NCBI GenBank assembly: GCA_020629115.1
Contig: JAHDDY010000023.1
Span: 10,252-47,702, forward strand
DNA: 37,451 bases
From: Paracoccaceae bacterium
GTDB taxonomy: Bacteria > Pseudomonadota > Alphaproteobacteria > Rhodobacterales > Rhodobacteraceae
Direction of reading: 5' to 3'
The notes below the pieces were generated by a model. It was not told the origin of the DNA. It was given only the letters and a program-made list of their open reading frames with translations, and ran no database searches. Every line of letters starts with the position of its first letter. Within the stretch, counting starts at the first letter, position 1. Of the stretch, positions 1 through 6,257 are shown one piece after another. Made by a program: the position numbers and the translations under genes.

Positions 1-1
1 G

Positions 2-103
2 CGCCCCATCGGAGAGGCGACGGCGGAGGGCCTAGGCCTGCTGATGGGCGGTGCCGCACCGGACGGTGCAATGCCGGACGGCGCGACGGCGGAGGGGGCC
101 TGA
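2..103 (+). CDS. ABC transporter ATP-binding protein, C-terminal end (partial)
   Basis: Only the last 33 codons are inside the window, read in frame from base 2 to a TGA at 101-103. The peptide carries a PIGEATAEGLGLLMGG stretch, which resembles the C-terminus of the double-domain ATPases that serve BMP/nucleoside and ribose-type importers (an 'EAT.E.LG.LM.G' tail). The next gene, a matching permease, starts 4 bases downstream at 108, which supports one operon. No Walker motifs are visible because the rest lies upstream. The assignment rests on the tail motif and the neighbours, so the family is likely but the substrate is unknown. Confidence 0.7.
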   Translation, partial: RPIGEATAEGLGLLMGGAAPDGAMPDGATAEGA

Positions 104-107
104 CGAC

Positions 108-1175
108 ATGCTCGAACGCCGCGTCTCGCCCTCCCCCGCCCTCGCCGTCCTCTCGCCGGTCATCGCCATGGCGCTGACCGTCCTTGCCGGCTTCGCGCTC
201 TTCGCCGCGCTCGGCAAGGACCCGGTCGAGGCGATGCGCATCTATTTCCTCTCCCCCTTCACGGACGCGTACAACCGCTCCGAACTGCTGGTGAAGGCCA
301 TCCCGCTCGCGCTGATCGGATCGGGGCTGGCGATCTGCTTCCGGGCGGGGGTGTTCAACATCGGCGCGCCGGGGCAGTATACGCTCGGCGCGATCTTCGC
401 CGGGGGCGTCGCGCTCCACGCGCCGGAGGGGGCGGCGATGGTCTGGCTGCTGCCCGCCTGCATGGCCGCCGGATTCGTCGGGGGGATGCTCTGGGGCTGG
501 ATACCGGCCCTCCTGCGCGTGACTTCGGGGGCGAACGTCATCCTCGTCAGCCTGATGCTCACCTATGTCGCGCAGCTTCTGCTCGACTGGCTGGTGCGCG
601 GGCCGTGGGCCGACCCGCTCGCCTTCGGCTTCCCGAAGACGGCGCGGTTCCCCGACGGTGCCCTAATGCCCAATCTGGTGGCGGGCACGCGGCTGCACTG
701 GGGACTGGTGCTCGCGGTGGTCGCGGCGCTGATCCTGTGGTGGATGCTCGCGCGGACCCGGCGCGGCTTCGGCATCCGCTCGATGGGCCTCGCGCCCAGG
801 GCGGCAGCCTTCGCGGGCTTTTCGGAGGCGCGGACGATCACCTTCGTCATGCTCGTCTCGGGCGGCCTCGCGGGCCTCGCGGGGGCGGTCGAGGTGACCT
901 CGACCATCAAGCAGCTCCAGCCCGATATTGCCGCCGGATACGGCTTCGCCGCGATCATCGTCGCCTTCCTCGGACGGCTCAACCCGCTCGGCTCGCTGCT
1001 CGCCGCGCTGGCGCTGGCGGTCACCTATATCGGCGGCGAGAACGCGCAGATCCTGCTCAAGCTGCCGAAGAACGCGGCCTTCGTCTTCCAGGGGATGCTG
1101 CTCTTCTTCCTGCTCGCCTGCGATACGCTGATCCACTACCGCGTGCGGGTGCGCCGCGTGGCCGGGGGGGCCTAG
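108..1175 (+). CDS. ABC transporter permease, BMP/nucleoside-importer type (first permease)
   Basis: This is a multi-spanning inner-membrane permease of about 355 residues in the BPD_transp_2 family (YufP/RbsC-like), which forms one half of the channel of an importer for nucleosides or related compounds. The protein is strongly hydrophobic, with the typical sequence ICFRAGVFNIGAPGQ near residue 80 and a G-rich GLAGLAGAVEV segment followed by GYGFAAIIVAFLGR. The start at 108 is preferred over an in-frame ATG at 51, because the upstream ATPase ends at 103 and residues before 108 are Arg-rich and non-conserved. It ends immediately before the second permease, whose ATG is the next base. The substrate cannot be read from sequence. 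Confidence 0.88.
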   Translation: MLERRVSPSPALAVLSPVIAMALTVLAGFALFAALGKDPVEAMRIYFLSPFTDAYNRSELLVKAIPLALIGSGLAICFRAGVFNIGAPGQYTLGAIFAGGVALHAPEGAAMVWLLPACMAAGFVGGMLWGWIPALLRVTSGANVILVSLMLTYVAQLLLDWLVRGPWADPLAFGFPKTARFPDGALMPNLVAGTRLHWGLVLAVVAALILWWMLARTRRGFGIRSMGLAPRAAAFAGFSEARTITFVMLVSGGLAGLAGAVEVTSTIKQLQPDIAAGYGFAAIIVAFLGRLNPLGSLLAALALAVTYIGGENAQILLKLPKNAAFVFQGMLLFFLLACDTLIHYRVRVRRVAGGA

Positions 1176-2081
1176 ATGGAAGCGTTTCTCGTCACCATGA
1201 TCGTCGCCGCCACCCCGCTGCTGCTCGCCGCCACCGGGGAGCTGGTCGCCGAACGTTCGGGCGTTCTGAACCTCGGGGTCGAGGGGATGATGCTGCTCGG
1301 CGCGGTGGCGGCCTTCGCGGTCGCGCTGTCGACCGGCTCGCTCGCCGCCGGCTTCGTCGCGGGGGCCGCCGCGGGCGCGGGGGCGGCGGCGCTGTTCGCG
1401 CTGGTGGCGCTGGGGTTCACGGCGAACCAGGCGGCGACGGGGCTGGCGCTCGCCATCTTCGGCACCGGGGTCTCGGGGCTGATCGGGCAGGGCTACGTCG
1501 GCAACGCCATCGACCCGCTCGGCCCGCTGGTCGCCGCCGACTCCCTGCCCGACCACTGGCTCGCCCGGGTGGCGCTGGGTCGCGACGCGATGGTCTACGT
1601 TGCGATCGGGATCGCGGTCGCCGTCTGGATCTACCTGACCCGCACGCGCTCGGGGCTGAAGCTGCGCGCCATCGGCGACGATGCGGAATCGGCCCATGCG
1701 GTGGGGCTGAGGGTCCTGCCCTCGCGGTGCGCCGCCGTGCTGTTCGGCGGGGCCTGCGCCGGACTGGCGGGGGCGTATCTCTCGCTCGCCTACACCCCGC
1801 TCTGGGGCGAGAACATGACGGCGGGGCGCGGCTGGATTGCGCTGGCGCTGGTGGTCTTCGCCGGATGGGGACCGATCCGCGTGATCTTCGGCGCCTATCT
1901 CTTCGCCGCCGCCTCGCTGGCCCAGTTCTACGGCGGGGCGCTCGGCCTCTCGATCCCGTCGCAGTTCCTGTCGATGACGCCCTATCTCGCGACCATCCTC
2001 GCCCTCGTCGTCATCTCGGCGGCGCGCCGGGGCGGCGCGGCCCCGGCCATGCTCGGCCTGCCCTTCAGGCCCACGCGCTAG
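1176..2081 (+). CDS. ABC transporter permease, BMP/nucleoside-importer type (second permease)
   Basis: This 301-residue inner-membrane permease belongs to the same family as the preceding gene (YufQ-like) and should form a heterodimeric channel with it. It has the conserved N-terminal signature ATGELVAERSGVLNLGVEGM at about residues 20-39 and a C-terminal GWIALALVVFAGWGPIRV segment, both typical of the smaller partner in nucleoside and basic-membrane-protein importers. Its ATG directly follows the upstream TAG with no spacer, and its own TAG is followed directly by the ATG of the next ATPase at 2082. Five genes therefore read as one transcription unit. No binding protein is seen here; it could lie upstream. 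Confidence 0.9.
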   Translation: MEAFLVTMIVAATPLLLAATGELVAERSGVLNLGVEGMMLLGAVAAFAVALSTGSLAAGFVAGAAAGAGAAALFALVALGFTANQAATGLALAIFGTGVSGLIGQGYVGNAIDPLGPLVAADSLPDHWLARVALGRDAMVYVAIGIAVAVWIYLTRTRSGLKLRAIGDDAESAHAVGLRVLPSRCAAVLFGGACAGLAGAYLSLAYTPLWGENMTAGRGWIALALVVFAGWGPIRVIFGAYLFAAASLAQFYGGALGLSIPSQFLSMTPYLATILALVVISAARRGGAAPAMLGLPFRPTR

Positions 2082-2822
2082 ATGGCCGACGCCATCATCT
2101 CGGCGCGCGACGTGATCAAGTCCTTCGGCGACTTCCGCGCCCTCGACGCCGTGTCGCTCGACGTGGCGCGGGGCGAGCGCGTCGTTGTCTGCGGCCCGTC
2201 CGGGTCGGGCAAGTCGACGCTCATCCGCTGCATCAACCGGCTGGAGAGGCACGAGGCCGGCACCATCGCGGTGAACGGCGTGCCGGTGGACGACAGCCGC
2301 CGCAGCCGCGAGGCCCGGCGCGGGACGGTGGGGATGGTGTTCCAGCAGTTCAACCTGTTCCCGCATCTCACCGTGCTCGACAACCTGACCCTCGGCCCCA
2401 TGCGGGCGCTGCGCAAGCCGGAGGACGAGGCACGCGAGATCGCAATGCGCTATCTGGCCCGCGTGCGCATCCCCGAACAGGCGGACAAGTATCCGCGCCA
2501 GCTCTCGGGCGGACAGCAGCAGCGCGTCGCCATCGCCCGGTCGCTGTGCATGGAACCCGAGATCATGCTGTTCGACGAGCCGACCTCGGCCCTCGACCCG
2601 GAGATGATCGGCGAGGTGTTGGCCGTGATGACGGAACTGGCCCGGACGGGCATGACGATGATCGTCGTGACCCACGAGATGGGCTTCGCGCGCGGGGTGG
2701 CCGACACGATGGTCTTCATGGACCGGGGCCGCATCGTCGAGACGGCCCCGCCCGCGCGCTTCTTCGCCGCGCCGGAGACGGAACGCTGCCGCGACTTCCT
2801 GCAGAAGATCCTGCACCATTGA
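2082..2822 (+). CDS. Polar amino acid ABC transporter ATP-binding protein (GlnQ/HisP-like)
   Basis: This 246-residue cytoplasmic ATPase energises an amino-acid importer. Walker A is GPSGSGKST (38-46), the Q-loop is FQQFNLFPH (88-96), the signature is LSGGQQQR (141-148), Walker B is IMLFDE (161-166), the D-loop is SALD and the switch His is H198 (VTHEMGFARG). The FQQFNLFPH and VTHEMGFA motifs mark the polar amino acid (PAAT/HisP/GlnQ) group rather than the nucleoside group of the genes before it. It begins right after the second permease stop. Its likely partner permease starts 172 bases downstream, across a repeat element. A GAGGA follows its stop and could serve a small ORF at 2831. Confidence 0.93.
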   Translation: MADAIISARDVIKSFGDFRALDAVSLDVARGERVVVCGPSGSGKSTLIRCINRLERHEAGTIAVNGVPVDDSRRSREARRGTVGMVFQQFNLFPHLTVLDNLTLGPMRALRKPEDEAREIAMRYLARVRIPEQADKYPRQLSGGQQQRVAIARSLCMEPEIMLFDEPTSALDPEMIGEVLAVMTELARTGMTMIVVTHEMGFARGVADTMVFMDRGRIVETAPPARFFAAPETERCRDFLQKILHH

Positions 2823-2830
2823 GGAAGCGC

Positions 2831-2998
2831 ATGACCGATCGTATCGCCCTCCTCGCTGCGCAGTGCCCGGCCTCGAACTGTCGTCACCCTCGGGCCCGTT
2901 CCGAGGGTCCATCCCTCGGCCGGTGCGTCCGCACGGGCGGCGACATGGATGGCCGGGACAAGCCCGACCATGACGGACCGAAAAGGCGCCCGGCATGA
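2831..2998 (+). CDS. Possible 55-residue small ORF spanning a repeat element
   Basis: An ATG at 2831 sits 5 bases after GAGGA (2821-2825) and opens a 55-residue frame that runs through the whole repeat at 2882-2975. It ends at a TGA (2996-2998) that overlaps the ATG of the downstream permease at 2995 (ATGA). The first residues are MTDRIALLAA; the rest is Arg/Asp/Gly-rich and encoded by the palindromic repeat, so it looks unlike a folded protein. It could be a leader that translationally couples the ATPase to the permease, the remnant of an older gene start, or chance. I recognise no family. Confidence 0.25.
   Translation: MTDRIALLAAQCPASNCRHPRARSEGPSLGRCVRTGGDMDGRDKPDHDGPKRRPA
2882..2975. 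repeat. Composite palindromic intergenic repeat with 31-bp inverted arms
   Basis: Two 31-bp arms, 2882-2912 and 2945-2975, are imperfect inverted copies. Read outward to inward both have CGTCA, then TCGGGC, GT, CCG and TCCAT at matching places, 21 of 31 positions by hand count. Each arm is itself a hairpin: 2887-2893 CCCTCGG pairs with 2901-2907, and 2951-2957 GGCCGGG pairs with 2963-2969 with one mismatch. The stems differ in sequence between arms but keep pairing. This resembles the dispersed 'GTCA...TCCA' intergenic palindromes common in alphaproteobacterial genomes. No second copy is seen in this window. Confidence 0.6.
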
Positions 2999-3732
2999 TG
3001 CGCGCCGCCCTCCTTGCCGCCCTCGCCCTCCTCCTGGGCGGCTGCTCCGCAGACTGGGGCTGGTACGTGGTCGATCCTTCGACGCAGACGGGGTGGACGA
3101 ACCTGAAGTTCCTGCTCGGGGGTCTCTACTACACCATCCTGCTCTCGCTGACCGCCATCGCCATCTCCGTCGTCGTCGGGCTGCTCGTCGCGCTGCCAGG
3201 CCTGTCGCAGTACCGGGCCTTGCGCGCCTTCAACCGCGTCTACGTCGAGGTGGTGCGGTCGGTGCCGATCCTGGTGCTGATCCTGTGGGTCTACTACGGA
3301 TTGCCGCAGGTCATGGACATCACCATCGGCGTCTTCTGGGCCGGGGTCATCGCGCTGGCCCTATCGGACAGCGCGTTCCAGGCGGAGATCTTCCGCGCGG
3401 GCATCCAGTCGGTGGACCGGGGGCAGTACGAGGCGGCGCAGTCGGTCTCGCTCGGCTACGTCGATACGATGCGCTACGTGATCCTGCCCCAGGCCATCCG
3501 TCGCATCCTGCCGGCACTGGGGAATCAGCTGGTCTACATGCTCAAGATGTCGTCCCTCGTCTCGGTCATCGGGATGCAGGAACTGACGCGCCGGGCCAAC
3601 GAGCTGGTGGTGACGGAGTACCGTCCGCTGGAGATCTATACCGTGTTGGTGCTCGAATACCTCGTCCTCATCCTCATCGTCTCCGCCCTCGTGCGGCGAC
3701 TGGAGCGGCGACTAAGGGCTGATGAGCGATAG
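2995..3732 (+). CDS. Amino acid ABC transporter permease (HisMQ/GlnP type) with lipobox-like N-terminus
   Basis: This 245-residue inner-membrane permease belongs to the His/Glu/Gln/Arg/opine (HEQRo) family and should partner the ATPase at 2082. Family features are VRSVPILVLILWVYYGLP, the ATPase-contact EAA loop (EAAQSVSLGYVDTMRYVILP, about 143-162), LKMSSLVSVIG and ANELVVTEYRPLEIY. The N-terminus is odd: about 15 hydrophobic residues end in LLGGC, a lipobox-like sequence, before WGWYVVDP and the first true transmembrane segment. ATGs at 2995 and 2998 are both possible starts. There is only one permease and no binding protein next to it, so the channel is either a homodimer or has a partner elsewhere. 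Confidence 0.9.
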   Translation: MMRAALLAALALLLGGCSADWGWYVVDPSTQTGWTNLKFLLGGLYYTILLSLTAIAISVVVGLLVALPGLSQYRALRAFNRVYVEVVRSVPILVLILWVYYGLPQVMDITIGVFWAGVIALALSDSAFQAEIFRAGIQSVDRGQYEAAQSVSLGYVDTMRYVILPQAIRRILPALGNQLVYMLKMSSLVSVIGMQELTRRANELVVTEYRPLEIYTVLVLEYLVLILIVSALVRRLERRLRADER

Positions 3733-3813
3733 TATCGCCATTCTCAATATCCCTTCGCCACCGGGTGCGCGTGAGATACGGCCGCCTCTTCCATACTCCC
3801 GAAGCCCTGGAAA

Positions 3814-3848
3814 ACCGCTGCATATAGAGCCCTTTCATATGCAGCGGT
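3814..3848 (-). terminator. Perfect 12-bp inverted repeat; possible tRNA-Thr transcript terminator
   Basis: ACCGCTGCATAT at 3814-3825 is an exact reverse complement of 3837-3848, with an 11-base spacer. On the minus strand the stem is followed by a short run ending TTTT (read from 3814 down), which fits an intrinsic terminator about 95 bases after the tRNA-Thr. The A/T half of the stem and the weak U-run make an operator or processing hairpin an alternative. The rest of 3733-3943 shows no credible gene. Confidence 0.45.
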
Positions 3849-3943
3849 AGCGCAAACGGGAATGGTGCGCCGAGAAGGATTTCCTTCGAACGCGTCAACG
3901 CCCTCAAGGAGCGAGCGCGGTCGAGCGGCAGGACGAACGGAGA

Positions 3944-4019
3944 TGGTGCCCCCGGAGGGATTCGAACCCCCGACCTTCGGTTTACAAAACCGCTGCTCTA
4001 CCAGCTGAGCTACAAGGGC
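3944..4019 (-). tRNA. tRNA-Thr (anticodon TGT)
   Basis: The minus strand folds as a full 76-nt cloverleaf. The acceptor arm is GCCCTTG paired with CGGGGGC (two G-U pairs), the D-arm is GCTCAGCTGGTAGAGC, and the anticodon stem GCGGT/ACCGA flanks loop TTTGTAA, giving anticodon TGT for Thr (ACA codons). The T-arm is GGGGG-TTCGAAT-CCCTC. Discriminator A and the CCA end are encoded in the DNA (3944-3947 reverse complemented). It lies alone between two plus-strand genes and has its own promoter-like sequence upstream. Confidence 0.97.
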
Positions 4020-4030
4020 GACCGGGAAGG

Positions 4031-4060
4031 GTTCTAGCGTGCCGGGCGGGGGGGGAGCAA
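4031..4060 (-). promoter_or_regulatory. Candidate sigma70 promoter for tRNA-Thr
   Basis: On the minus strand a -35-like TTGCTC (4060-4055) and a -10-like TAGAAC (4036-4031) are 18 bases apart. The expected start point falls only a few bases before the mature tRNA 5' end at 4019, which is usual for tRNA genes. Each box is an imperfect match, so this is inference from position and spacing. Confidence 0.35.
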
Positions 4061-4153
4061 GGGAGCGGGCGGCAGGCCGGGCGAAAAAATCGGGCTTGGA
4101 GCGATGGCGGAGCTATCATGGCCCTCCACCGCCCTTAGCCCCGGAGTCCCGCA

Positions 4154-5743
4154 ATGCGCTTTCCCGCCCTGTCGCCCCACCCGTCCCGCCGCTCGGCCGT
4201 CCTGGCGACGAGCATGGTCGCGACTTCGCAGCCGTTGGCGGCGCAGGCCGGGTTGACCATGCTGGCGCAGGGGGGCAATGCGGTGGACGCGGCGCTGGCC
4301 ACGGCGATCGCGCTGACGGTCGTGGAGCCGACCGGCAACGGCCTCGGCTCGGACGCCTTCGCGATCCTGTGGGACGGCGCGGCGCTGCACGGGCTGAACG
4401 CCTCGGGCCGTAGCCCCGCCGCCTGGACGCCGGAGCGCTTCGGCGGCGCGATGCCGGAGCGGGGGTGGGAGACGGTGACGGTGCCCGGCGCGGTGGGCGG
4501 CTGGATTGCCCTGTCGGAGCGGTTCGGGCGGCTGCCCTTCGACGATCTGTTCCAGCCGGCGATCCGCTACGCGCGCGAGGGTTTCGCCGTCTCGCCCGTC
4601 ATCGCGCGGTTGTGGGGGATCGGCGCGAGGACGCTGGGCGACCAGCCCGGTTTCGCCGCGCATTTCATGCCGGACGGGCGGGCGCCGGTCGCGGGGGAGC
4701 GGTTCGCCGCACCCGACACCGCCGCGACGCTGGCGGCCATCGCGCGCAGCGGGGGCGAGGCGTTCTACCGCGGCGCGCTGGCCGAGCGCATCGCGGCGGA
4801 GGCGGCGCGGCACGGGGCGGTGCTGACGGCGGACGACATGGCCGCGAACGTGCCGGACTGGTGCGGAACGATCCACGCGGGCTTCGACGGGGCCGACCTG
4901 CACGAGATCCCGCCCAACGGCCAGGGCATCGCCGCGCTCATGGCGCTGGGGATGCTCTCCCATACCGATATCCGCGATCACGGCCCGGACGACCCCGCCG
5001 CGCTGCATCTGATGTGGGAGGCGACGAAGCTCGCCCTGCGCGACGCGGAGGCGTACGTGGCCGATCCGGCGGCGATGGCGGCGGTCGGGGCCGCGGACCT
5101 GCTGGACGATGCTTACCTGAGCGCCCGCGCCGCGCTGATCGACCCCGCCCGGGCGCAGGATTTCGGGGCGGGCGCGCCGACGCGGGGCGGGACGGTCTAC
5201 CTCGCCGCCGCCGACCGGGACGGGGTGATGGTCTCGTTCATCCAGTCGAACTATGCCGGCTTCGGGTCGGGCGTCGTGGTGCTGGGGACGGGCATCCACA
5301 TGCAGAATCGAGGCTGCGGCTTCGTGCTGGAGCCGGGTCACCCGAACCGCGTGGCCGGGGGAAAGCGGCCCTTCCACACCATCATCCCCGGCTTCCTGAT
5401 GGAGAACGGCGCGCCGCGCATGGCTTTCGGCGTCATGGGCGGGCCGATGCAGGCGCAGGGGCATGTGCAGATGATCCTGCGCACGCGCCTGTGGGGCGAG
5501 GACGTGCAGGCCGCCGCCGACGCCCCGCGCTGGCGCGTGACCGAGGGTCTCGGCGTCGCTTGCGAGAGCGCGATGCCCGGGGCGACGCTCGATGCGCTGG
5601 CGGCGCTTGGCCATCGCATCGTCCGCGAGCCGCCCGATTCGGCTTTCGGCTTCGGCGGGGCGCAGTTGATCCATCGGCTGGATAGCGGGGTGTACGCAGG
5701 CGGGTCGGACCCGCGCAAGGACGGCTGCGCGGTCGGGTTCTGA
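4154..5743 (+). CDS. Gamma-glutamyltransferase family protein (cytoplasmic, YwrD-like)
   Basis: This 529-residue Ntn-hydrolase precursor would cleave gamma-glutamyl bonds (glutathione or gamma-glutamyl amides) or act on related substrates. The N-terminal GGNAVDAALATAIALTVVEP motif (40-59) and the EIPPNGQGIAAL segment (about 251-262) are family marks. Autocleavage should occur before a Thr in TRGGTVYL (T347 is the best candidate nucleophile), giving a large N-terminal and a small C-terminal chain. There is no signal peptide, unlike periplasmic GGTs, so it is probably cytoplasmic like YwrD. The start at 4154 has a CGGAG about 7 bases upstream. It may work with the amino-acid importer to its left, but tRNA-Thr intervenes. 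Confidence 0.9.
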   Translation: MRFPALSPHPSRRSAVLATSMVATSQPLAAQAGLTMLAQGGNAVDAALATAIALTVVEPTGNGLGSDAFAILWDGAALHGLNASGRSPAAWTPERFGGAMPERGWETVTVPGAVGGWIALSERFGRLPFDDLFQPAIRYAREGFAVSPVIARLWGIGARTLGDQPGFAAHFMPDGRAPVAGERFAAPDTAATLAAIARSGGEAFYRGALAERIAAEAARHGAVLTADDMAANVPDWCGTIHAGFDGADLHEIPPNGQGIAALMALGMLSHTDIRDHGPDDPAALHLMWEATKLALRDAEAYVADPAAMAAVGAADLLDDAYLSARAALIDPARAQDFGAGAPTRGGTVYLAAADRDGVMVSFIQSNYAGFGSGVVVLGTGIHMQNRGCGFVLEPGHPNRVAGGKRPFHTIIPGFLMENGAPRMAFGVMGGPMQAQGHVQMILRTRLWGEDVQAAADAPRWRVTEGLGVACESAMPGATLDALAALGHRIVREPPDSAFGFGGAQLIHRLDSGVYAGGSDPRKDGCAVGF

Positions 5744-5822
5744 ACGATCTGCGACGCGGGGAGGGTTTCGTTCATCCTATCCGTGTTCCATGGGAGCATC
5801 CGCACCCAATGAAGGCGATCCG

Positions 5823-6200
5823 ATGCGACCCCTGTTCCTTGTCCTGCTTCTGACGGCCGCGCCCCTGCCCGCTTTTGCCGCCGACCTGCTGCTGTTCGAG
5901 GCGCGGGGGTGCTACTGGTGCGACAGATGGAAGGACGAGGTGGGCGATTATTACCACCTGACCCGCGAGGGCCATGCCGCGCCCCTGCGGGTCGTCAGCC
6001 TCGACCGGCCCACCCCGCCCGATCTGACATGGGTGCGCGGGGTGCGCGCCTCGCCGACCTTCGTGCTGGTCGACCGTGGGCGCGAGATCGGGAGGATCGT
6101 GGGCTATGACGGAGAACAGGCGTTCTGGCGGCAGATGACGGGTATCATGGGCAGGATTCCCGCTCCGCTCCGACACAGGATCGCCCATCCCGTGCCGTAG
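5823..6200 (+). CDS. SoxS-like thioredoxin-fold protein, exported
   Basis: This 125-residue protein has a signal peptide (about residues 1-19, cleavage after AFA) and a thioredoxin fold: a redox CYWC motif at C30-C33 followed by DRWKDEV, and the cis-proline loop ASPTFVLVD with P78. The layout matches SoxS of sulfur-oxidising Rhodobacterales, a periplasmic thiol reductant that keeps the Sox carrier active, but no sox gene is near. The start at 5823 has GAAGG at 5811-5815 and gives an intact signal peptide; an in-frame ATG at 5790 would add an unrelated polar extension. The function could equally be general periplasmic thiol-disulfide exchange. Confidence 0.8.
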   Translation: MRPLFLVLLLTAAPLPAFAADLLLFEARGCYWCDRWKDEVGDYYHLTREGHAAPLRVVSLDRPTPPDLTWVRGVRASPTFVLVDRGREIGRIVGYDGEQAFWRQMTGIMGRIPAPLRHRIAHPVP

Positions 6201-6216
6201 CCGACGCCCCTGATCG

Positions 6217-6250
6217 TCGGCTCCCGCCCCCGGCAAGGAGCGAGAGCCGA
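6217..6250. terminator. Weak inverted repeat between convergent genes
   Basis: TCGGCTC (6217-6223) is complementary to GAGCCGA (6244-6250) with a 20-base loop. It lies in the 57-base space where the plus-strand SoxS-like gene and the minus-strand ABC exporter gene converge. No U-run is present, so a terminator role is only suggested by position. Confidence 0.25.
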
Positions 6251-6257
6251 TACGTCC

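Noticed and set aside
663-2996. 777-codon minus-strand frame antisense to the transporter genes
   Set aside because: It is rich in Arg, Gly, His and Asp with no family motif; it is a mirror of real plus-strand coding sequence.
605-2998. 797-codon plus-strand frame over the transporter genes
   Set aside because: It overlaps two clear permease genes and an ATPase in another frame, and its protein is an Arg/Gly/Ala-rich low-complexity product typical of GC-rich shadow frames.
3674-3907. 77-codon minus-strand frame between the permease and tRNA-Thr
   Set aside because: It overlaps the permease end, has no ribosome site or motif, and contains the inverted repeat.
4034-5674. 546-codon minus-strand frame opposite the gamma-glutamyltransferase gene
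   Set aside because: Arg/His-rich antisense shadow, and it also runs opposite a complete enzyme with a recognised active site.
5790-5822. Longer start for the SoxS-like gene
   Set aside because: It would bury the signal peptide behind 11 polar residues, and the ribosome site fits 5823.
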